Shown here: positions 59,121-64,000 of the stretch, piece after piece
Position numbering within the stretch: the first letter of the stretch is position 1
Layout: each line of letters begins with the position of its first letter
Assembly (NCBI RefSeq): GCF_030812335.1
Contig: NZ_JAUSSN010000004.1
Location: 248,001-312,000 of the forward strand
Length of the DNA stretch: 64,000 nucleotides
Reading direction: 5' to 3'
Origin: Pseudarthrobacter oxydans
Lineage (GTDB): Bacteria; Actinomycetota; Actinomycetes; Actinomycetales; Micrococcaceae
Program-made: the position numbers and the translations under genes
Notes under the pieces: generated by a model
Told to the model about the DNA's origin: nothing
Database searches by the model: none
The model's input: only the letters and a program-made list of their open reading frames with translations

Positions 59121-60317
59121 TCAGGCTAGCTCTTGGGCCCGCTCCGGTCGCGGGCTTCGGCGCAGTATTTTCGCCCTGGACTCGGTAAGCAGCCGTGCGG
59201 CCGCGCCGCGTAGGTACAGTGCCGCATTATTCACCGCGTCCTCCTCGTCGGGAGCGCCGGACTCCCATCTTGCACAGTCCAGCAGTTGGGCGGCGGCAGT
59301 CACGCCGTGCAGTGCCAACTCCTCGTCCGAAACCAGGATTCGGCCCGCCAGCACAAGAACAGGAACGCCGTGCACCCTGGCGGTGTGTGCGAGAGCGATG
59401 GGCGCTTTGCCCTCGAGCGACTGCACGTCCAAGGACCCTTCACCCGTTATTACCAGGTCGGCGTCCATGAGTTCTCTGGCCAGGCCGGTGAGCTCCGCGA
59501 CCAGAGCGAAACCGCTTTCCATCGAGGCGTTGGCAAAGGTCAGGAACGGTGCCGGGAACCCGCCGGCCGCTCCGGCGCCGGGAATGTCGGTCTCGCGGTG
59601 GTCCGCCATGCCCAGCACAGCGGCCCAGTTGCGCAGCCCCGAGTCCAGCAGGCTGACGTCGCCAGGGGTGGCGCCTTTTTGAGGAGCGAAGACATGGGCG
59701 GCACCGTTTGGTCCGTGAAGCGGGTTCCGGACGTCGACAGCGAGACGAAGACTTATCCCTGCCAATCGTGAATCCAAGCCCGAGGCCTCCACGGCTGCCA
59801 CTTCGGAGAGCCCGTCGCCGCCGAGGGGCACGTCGCGGCCTTTGCTATCAAGCACGCTCAGCCCGAGGGCACGTATTGCGCCCATACCTCCGTCCGTCAT
59901 GGCCGATCCGCCCAGACAGACGATGACTTCTGCCGCGCCTGCGTCCAACGCGGCCGTGATCAGCTGACCGCAGCCGTAGCTGTGCGCACGCAGCGCATTC
60001 CGCGAAGACCTCGGCATGTGTTCAAGGCCCGAAGCCCGGGCGGTTTCGATCAACGCGCTGATTGCACCCGACGCGTCCTTCCGTAACGCCCACTCTGCGT
60101 TGATGGGCTCCCCGATTGGACCGACGACGGTAGTGAGCCTTTTCTCAAAGCCCGCGCGATACGCCGCCTCCAGCGTGCCCTCGCCGCCGTCGGCGATGGG
60201 CAATTCGATAATCGTCGACTCGGGGTACACGCGTCTGACGCCTTCGGCGACGGCGGAGGCCGCCTCACTCGCAGTGAGTGAACCCTTGAATTTATCGGGT
60301 GCGACCAGAACTCGCAT
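59121..60317 (-). CDS. glycerate kinase
   Basis: A 398-residue GK type I kinase. ATG at 60317 follows GAAGG; a longer frame is unsupported. Family blocks are MRVLVAPDKFKGSLTASEAA, ELPIADGGEGTLEA, VCLGGSAMTDGGMGAIRALG and DLVITGEGSLDVQSLEGKAP. It phosphorylates glycerate, linking sugar-acid or glyoxylate breakdown to glycolysis. It lies between the decayed ABC genes and the Gfo/Idh operon on the same strand but 170 bp from the latter. Its link to rhamnose is not clear. Confidence 0.93.
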   Translation of the reverse strand: MRVLVAPDKFKGSLTASEAASAVAEGVRRVYPESTIIELPIADGGEGTLEAAYRAGFEKRLTTVVGPIGEPINAEWALRKDASGAISALIETARASGLEHMPRSSRNALRAHSYGCGQLITAALDAGAAEVIVCLGGSAMTDGGMGAIRALGLSVLDSKGRDVPLGGDGLSEVAAVEASGLDSRLAGISLRLAVDVRNPLHGPNGAAHVFAPQKGATPGDVSLLDSGLRNWAAVLGMADHRETDIPGAGAAGGFPAPFLTFANASMESGFALVAELTGLARELMDADLVITGEGSLDVQSLEGKAPIALAHTARVHGVPVLVLAGRILVSDEELALHGVTAAAQLLDCARWESGAPDEEDAVNNAALYLRGAAARLLTESRAKILRRSPRPERAQELA

Positions 60318-60486
60318 TTCCAGCCTTCTCTCTGTCCTCGGGGGCACGACCTGCCTCGCCGCCTTCACGACCAGAGGACGTCCGGGCATCGGCAGCGTGG
60401 CACGCCGTCAAGGCACTCACGCGTACCGCGGGGCCGGGAAGTACCTCAGGCGCCCAGCCCCCGGGTGGGGAACTCCGCAGTGCCCT

Positions 60487-61326
60487 CTATACGTAGGGCA
60501 GCACGAGCCGTGCATATCGTTCCTTGACGGTTTCCAGGACGGTGTTGCCGTCGGCGTCCCAGATCTCCTGGTTGAAGATTTCCACTTCGATGTCGCCGGT
60601 GTAGCCGGCATCGCGGACCCAGGTGCCGATCGCCTGGAAGTCAATGACGCCGTCGCCCATGTATCCCCGGGACAGCAGGGCGTCGGCGGCGATAGGCATG
60701 TTGAAGTCACAGACCTGGTAGGAAGCGAGCCGGTGTTCGCGGCCGGCGCGCTCGATCTGTGCCTTCAGTTCCGGGTCCCACCAGACATGGAACGTATCCA
60801 CCGCAACACCCACAGCCTCCGCCGCAAATGGAACAGCGAGGTCCAGAGCCTGTCCCAGGGTGGACACCAGGGCTCGGTCCGCAGCGTACATCGGGTGCAG
60901 CGGCTCGAGCACCAGCCGGACCCCGTTTTCCTCGGCGAACGGGACAAGGTCGGCGAGACGGTCGGCCACACGCCGACGGGCCGCCACGACGTCCCGCTCC
61001 CCCGGTGCAAGTCCGCCGACCACCAGGAAGAGTTCCCGGGTGTCCAGCGCCACGGCTTCGAGGATCGCCGCGCGGTTGTCCGCCAGGGCGGCTGCCTGGC
61101 CTTCGGCGTCGGGCGCGGTCAGGAAGCCTCCCCGGCAGAGCGACGAGACCCGAAGGCCAGCGTCCTTGATGAGCTTGGCTGCCTTGTCCAGGCCGGCCTC
61201 TTCAACCCGGTCCCGCCAAGGTCCGATCGCGGGGATCCCGGCGGCGACGCACCCTTCAACGGCCTGGGCCAGCGTCCACTTCTTGGTCGTGGCGCTGTTC
61301 AGTGACAAGCGCGAAAAATCGGTCAT
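60487..61326 (-). CDS. sugar phosphate isomerase/epimerase (AP-endonuclease-2 TIM barrel)
   Basis: A 279-residue TIM-barrel protein. It has VRLVLEPLHPMYAADRA, AVDTFHVWWDPEL, VCDFNMPIAAD, MGDGVIDFQAIGTWV and DIEVEIFNQEIWD, with the Glu/Asp/His/Glu metal ligands of the IolE/xylose-isomerase-like clan. It is the last gene of the operon with DUF993 and Gfo/Idh genes; its ATG overlaps the DUF993 stop (ATGA). Expected chemistry is isomerisation or dehydration of an oxidised sugar. Confidence 0.9.
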   Translation of the reverse strand: MTDFSRLSLNSATTKKWTLAQAVEGCVAAGIPAIGPWRDRVEEAGLDKAAKLIKDAGLRVSSLCRGGFLTAPDAEGQAAALADNRAAILEAVALDTRELFLVVGGLAPGERDVVAARRRVADRLADLVPFAEENGVRLVLEPLHPMYAADRALVSTLGQALDLAVPFAAEAVGVAVDTFHVWWDPELKAQIERAGREHRLASYQVCDFNMPIAADALLSRGYMGDGVIDFQAIGTWVRDAGYTGDIEVEIFNQEIWDADGNTVLETVKERYARLVLPYV

Positions 61327-62537
61327 GCTCCCACTCCGTTGATGCGCAGGTAGTCGGACATCCGGAACGCGGCCAGCGCCGGGTCCTTCAACAGCCCTGC
61401 CTGGTCGGCGAGTTCGAACGTCTTGGCCAGATGGCACACGGAGCGGCCGGAGTGCAGTCCGCCCACCATCTGGAAGCCGGGCTGCCGACCGTTGAGCCAG
61501 GACATAAAGGCGATGCCGGTCTTGTAGTAGAACGTGGGGGCACTGAAGATGTGCTTGCCCAGTTCGCGGGTGGAGTCGAGGATGTCCCGCGCCTTTGCGG
61601 CGTCGCCCGCGTCGTAGTGCTGAAGGGCAACGGAGGCCGCGGGGTAGATGGCTGCGAAGATGCCCAGCAGGGCGTCGGAGTGGTGGTTTCCGTCGCCGTG
61701 AATTAGTTCCGGGTAGTTGAAGTCGTCGCCCGTGTAAAGGCGGACGCCTTCGGGGAGGGCTGCGCGGAGGGCAGTCTCATGGCTGGCATCAAGCAGCGAT
61801 ACCTTGACGCCGTCCACCTTGTCCGCGTTGTCGCGGATCAGTGAGAGGAACGTCCCGGTGGCCCGGGCGATGTCATCACTGCCCCAGTAGCCGGCCAGCG
61901 CAGGATCAAACATAGTGCCCAGCCAGTGCAGGATGACCGGCTGGTCCACTTCCTGGAGCAGGGTGGAGTACACCTTCAGGTAATCGTCCGGACCGTCCGC
62001 AACCCTGGCCAGCGCCCGGGAGGACATCAGGATGATTTTGGGCCCGGCTTCGCTGACGACGGCGATCTGCTCACGGTAGGCGTTGAGGACTGCCTTCAGC
62101 CCGTCCTCGCCACTGGGCAATGTCTCCATGTCCAGCTGGTCGGTTCCTGCACCGCAGGAGACAAGGTCCCGGACGGTCTTTCCGGCCGTGGCAGCGTTGC
62201 TCGAGGCGACCACAGAGGCCGCTTCCACGCCCGTGAGCTTGATCAGCTGCTGGGTAGCGGCCCAGTCAAGGCCCATGCCCCGCTGAGCCGTATCCATGGC
62301 GTCGGCAACGCCGAGACCGTAAGACCACAGTTCATGCCGGTAGGCCATGGTGGCGTCCCAGTCGAGGCGGGCCGGGGCGCCCGGTGTGTTGTCCGCCAGA
62401 ACTTCGGGAATGACGTGCGCGGCGGCGTACGCGCGCCGGGATGTGAGAGGTGCGGTGGGGCGCGGCCAGCTCGTGCGGCCCTGCACCCGGTATTCCCGGG
62501 TGCCGCCGTCTTCGGTGGGAAGAATTAGCGACGTCAT
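61323..62537 (-). CDS. DUF993 family protein, dihydrodipicolinate-synthase-like aldolase
   Basis: A 404-residue protein. DUF993 belongs to the DHDPS/N-acetylneuraminate-lyase superfamily. The candidate Schiff-base Lys lies in VDGVKVSLLDASHE, and VILHWLGTMFDPALAGYWG and GDDFNYPELIHGDGNHHSDAL are family hallmarks. The ATG overlaps the Gfo/Idh stop (TGATG). A retro-aldol step on a keto-sugar acid is a reasonable inference; no member's reaction is known to me. Confidence 0.9.
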   Translation of the reverse strand: MTSLILPTEDGGTREYRVQGRTSWPRPTAPLTSRRAYAAAHVIPEVLADNTPGAPARLDWDATMAYRHELWSYGLGVADAMDTAQRGMGLDWAATQQLIKLTGVEAASVVASSNAATAGKTVRDLVSCGAGTDQLDMETLPSGEDGLKAVLNAYREQIAVVSEAGPKIILMSSRALARVADGPDDYLKVYSTLLQEVDQPVILHWLGTMFDPALAGYWGSDDIARATGTFLSLIRDNADKVDGVKVSLLDASHETALRAALPEGVRLYTGDDFNYPELIHGDGNHHSDALLGIFAAIYPAASVALQHYDAGDAAKARDILDSTRELGKHIFSAPTFYYKTGIAFMSWLNGRQPGFQMVGGLHSGRSVCHLAKTFELADQAGLLKDPALAAFRMSDYLRINGVGA

Positions 62538-63706
62538 CAGAGCGTGATCTCCGGGATTTCGATGGTGCGGCGCTCGTCGTTGGACTGCAGGCCGAGCTCC
62601 GCGAGCTGGACACCACGGGCCGCGGAGAGCAGACCGAAGCGGTGCTCGCGGCCGGCGACGACATCGCGGAGGAATTCCTCCCACTGCAGCTTAAAGCCGT
62701 TATCCAGGTCCGCGTTCGCGGGGACTTCCTGCCACTGGCTGCGGAAGGATTCCGTGACCGGCAGGTCCGGGTTCCAGACAGGTTTGGGCGTGTGGGCGCG
62801 CTGCTGCGCGACACACTTGTTCAGGCCGGCGACGGCGGAGCCGTGCGTGCCGTCGATCTGGAATTCCACAAGTTCGTCGCGATAGACGCGCACGGCCCAG
62901 GACGAGTTGATCTGCCCGACAACCTGGTCGCCGCCTGGGGTTTCGAGTTCGAAGGTGCCGTACGAGGCGTCATCGGCGGTAGCCGCGTATTCCTTGCCAG
63001 CTTCGTCCCAGCGGGCCGGGATGTGGGTCGCAGTCTTGGCGCTGACGCTCTTGACCTTGCCGATGATGCCTTCCAGGACATAGTTCCAGTGGCAGAACAT
63101 GTCGGTGGTCATTCCGCCGCCGTCCTCCTTGCGGTAATTCCAGGACGGGCGCTGGGCAGCCTGCACGTCGCCCTCGAAGACCCAGTACCCGAATTCGCCG
63201 CGGATGGACAGAATGCGGCCGAAGAACCCTTCGTCCACCAGCCGGCGAAGCTTGACCAGTCCCGGCAGGTACAGCTTGTCGTGCACAACGCCGGCCGTGA
63301 CGCCGGATTCCTTGCCGATGCGCGCCAGCTCGATGGCTTCCTCCAGCGTTTCAGCAGTGGGCTTCTCGGTGAAAATGTGTTTGCCCGCCAGCATGGCCTT
63401 CTTGAGGGTGGCCGCACGCAGGCTGGTCATGGATGCATCGAAGATAACGTCGACGCTGGGATCGTTGATGACGGAATCGAGATCGGTGGTCCATTCCGCG
63501 ACCTTGTGCAGCTCAGCGAGCTCACGGATCTTGGCTTCATTCCGGCCCACCAGGATGGGTTCCACCTGGACGCGGGTCCCGTCCTCCAGCGTGAATCCGC
63601 CGGCATCGCGGATGGGAAGAATCGAACGCAGCAGGTGCTGGCGGTACCCCATCCGCCCGGTAATGCCGTTCATGGCGATGCGGATCGTCTTTGTTTCGAA
63701 GCCCAT
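62537..63706 (-). CDS. Gfo/Idh/MocA-family oxidoreductase
   Basis: A 389-residue NAD(P)-dependent sugar dehydrogenase. ATG at 63706 has AGAGGGA 3-4 nt upstream. The N-terminal Rossmann part includes IRIAMNGITGRMGYRQHLLR and the EKP motif GKHIFTEKPTAETLEEAI; the C-terminal domain has GGGMTTDMFCHWNYVLEGI with the catalytic Asp/His. It is the first gene of the three-gene operon and is expected to oxidise a sugar or inositol hydroxyl. The substrate is unknown. Confidence 0.92.
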   Translation of the reverse strand: MGFETKTIRIAMNGITGRMGYRQHLLRSILPIRDAGGFTLEDGTRVQVEPILVGRNEAKIRELAELHKVAEWTTDLDSVINDPSVDVIFDASMTSLRAATLKKAMLAGKHIFTEKPTAETLEEAIELARIGKESGVTAGVVHDKLYLPGLVKLRRLVDEGFFGRILSIRGEFGYWVFEGDVQAAQRPSWNYRKEDGGGMTTDMFCHWNYVLEGIIGKVKSVSAKTATHIPARWDEAGKEYAATADDASYGTFELETPGGDQVVGQINSSWAVRVYRDELVEFQIDGTHGSAVAGLNKCVAQQRAHTPKPVWNPDLPVTESFRSQWQEVPANADLDNGFKLQWEEFLRDVVAGREHRFGLLSAARGVQLAELGLQSNDERRTIEIPEITL

Positions 63707-63742
63707 GAGTCCCTCTTCAGGTGATAAGTGATTTTCGGATGC

Positions 63743-63756
63743 GGAAAGCGCATTCC
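63743..63756. promoter_or_regulatory. LacI-type operator candidate near the Gfo/Idh start
   Basis: GGAAAGCGCATTCC, an imperfect AAGCGCTT-type palindrome, lies 37 nt upstream of the Gfo/Idh ATG. Confidence 0.55.
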
Positions 63757-63787
63757 CGTGCATTCAGCATGCCCTGAGGATGCGCAA

Positions 63788-63806
63788 TTGGCAAGCGCTT
63801 TCCCAA
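63788..63806. promoter_or_regulatory. LacI-type operator in the divergent promoter region
   Basis: TTGGCAAGCGCTTTCCCAA is a canonical LacI-family palindrome with core AAGCGCTT. With the site at 63743 it lies between the Gfo/Idh operon and the divergent LacI gene. Confidence 0.75.
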
Positions 63807-63878
63807 ACAAGTTGTGACTGGCATAATTGAGTCTTGCCGAGGCTACCCGAGGCTGAGTCCCCTGAAGAGGAGTTGTCC

Positions 63879-64000
63879 GTGAGTGCAAGTACCCTGTCCG
63901 AAGTGGCGAGACTGGCCGGGGTCTCCCCCGCCACCGCCTCCCGGGTACTCAATGGTTCCGCCAGGACACCGGGGCCCGAAATCGCTGAACGCGTCCGGCA
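63879..64000 (+). CDS. LacI-family regulator, N-terminal part (3' end outside window)
   Basis: A GTG start at 63879 follows GAGGAG. The 40 visible residues are VSASTLSEVARLAGVSPATA, then SRVLNGSARTPGPEIAERVR, the LacI helix-turn-helix and start of the hinge helix. It diverges from the Gfo/Idh-DUF993-isomerase operon, with two AAGCGC-type palindromes between, so it is the likely local repressor. Confidence 0.9.
   Translation, partial: MSASTLSEVARLAGVSPATASRVLNGSARTPGPEIAERVR

Overview
This 64 kb window reads as chromosome from a high-GC Gram-positive bacterium of the family Micrococcaceae, most like Arthrobacter or Pseudarthrobacter. The evidence is the strong GC bias with many GTG starts, the actinobacterial menB-menE-menA and ccdA-resB-ccsB-resA gene sets, Rex, CsbD, a COX24-like 32-residue protein, and an LPXTG-anchored S1 protease. 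At least a dozen genes have a TANNNT hexamer exactly 6 or 7 nt before the start codon, the signature of leaderless transcription in Actinobacteria. No rRNA, tRNA, insertion sequence, prophage or CRISPR array was found.

Layout. 1-17.3 kb: phenylacetate catabolism in pieces. These are the 3' end of paaK, a TetR regulator, paaZ, a PaaI/MenI-like thioesterase, and a separate 3-hydroxyacyl-CoA dehydrogenase / enoyl-CoA hydratase / thiolase operon. Both paa promoters carry nearly the same 20-bp operator. Between them lie a flavohemoprotein, secreted or surface proteins (DUF4397, S1 protease with sortase signal, SGNH lipase) and small enzymes. 17.3-25.7 kb: pentapeptide and SRPBCC proteins, CsbD, an amino-acid permease, an ABC-F protein, and a manganese-type ABC importer whose promoter, operator and start codon overlap. 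25.7-31.8 kb: CPBP protease, VOC protein, the menaquinone genes menB, menE and menA, and small membrane proteins. 31.8-35.2 kb: an accessory insert (GNAT, MBL hydrolase, DUF559 protein) rich in repeats. 35.2-40.3 kb: cytochrome c maturation system II. 40.5-47.4 kb: YceI, membrane proteins, Rex, glutaredoxin, HAD phosphatase, COX24-like protein, an HTH protein and the DAHP synthase aroG.

47.6-64 kb is a carbohydrate region. It has a complete L-rhamnose pathway (rhaM, rhaI, fused aldolase-dehydrogenase, rhaB) with a divergent LacI regulator and a clear palindromic operator. Next to it are an AXE1-family acetyl esterase, a rhamnogalacturonan acetylesterase, a DUF1961 protein, and the decayed remains of a two-permease sugar ABC importer. 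Then come glycerate kinase and an overlapping Gfo/Idh - DUF993 aldolase-like - sugar isomerase operon of unknown substrate, with its own LacI regulator running off the window.

The most interesting points are three. (1) An unannotated 19-residue leader peptide with a Trp-Tyr-Ala-Tyr-Phe run lies upstream of aroG, inside two perfect hairpins, and looks like a ribosome-mediated attenuator. (2) A family of about 27-nt repeats (19 copies counted, both orientations) fills two gaps between convergent genes 16 kb apart and even supplies a stop codon; several other unrelated repeat arrays sit in comparable gaps. (3) Leaderless promoters are systematic, including the Mn importer where a DtxR/MntR-like palindrome covers the start codon.
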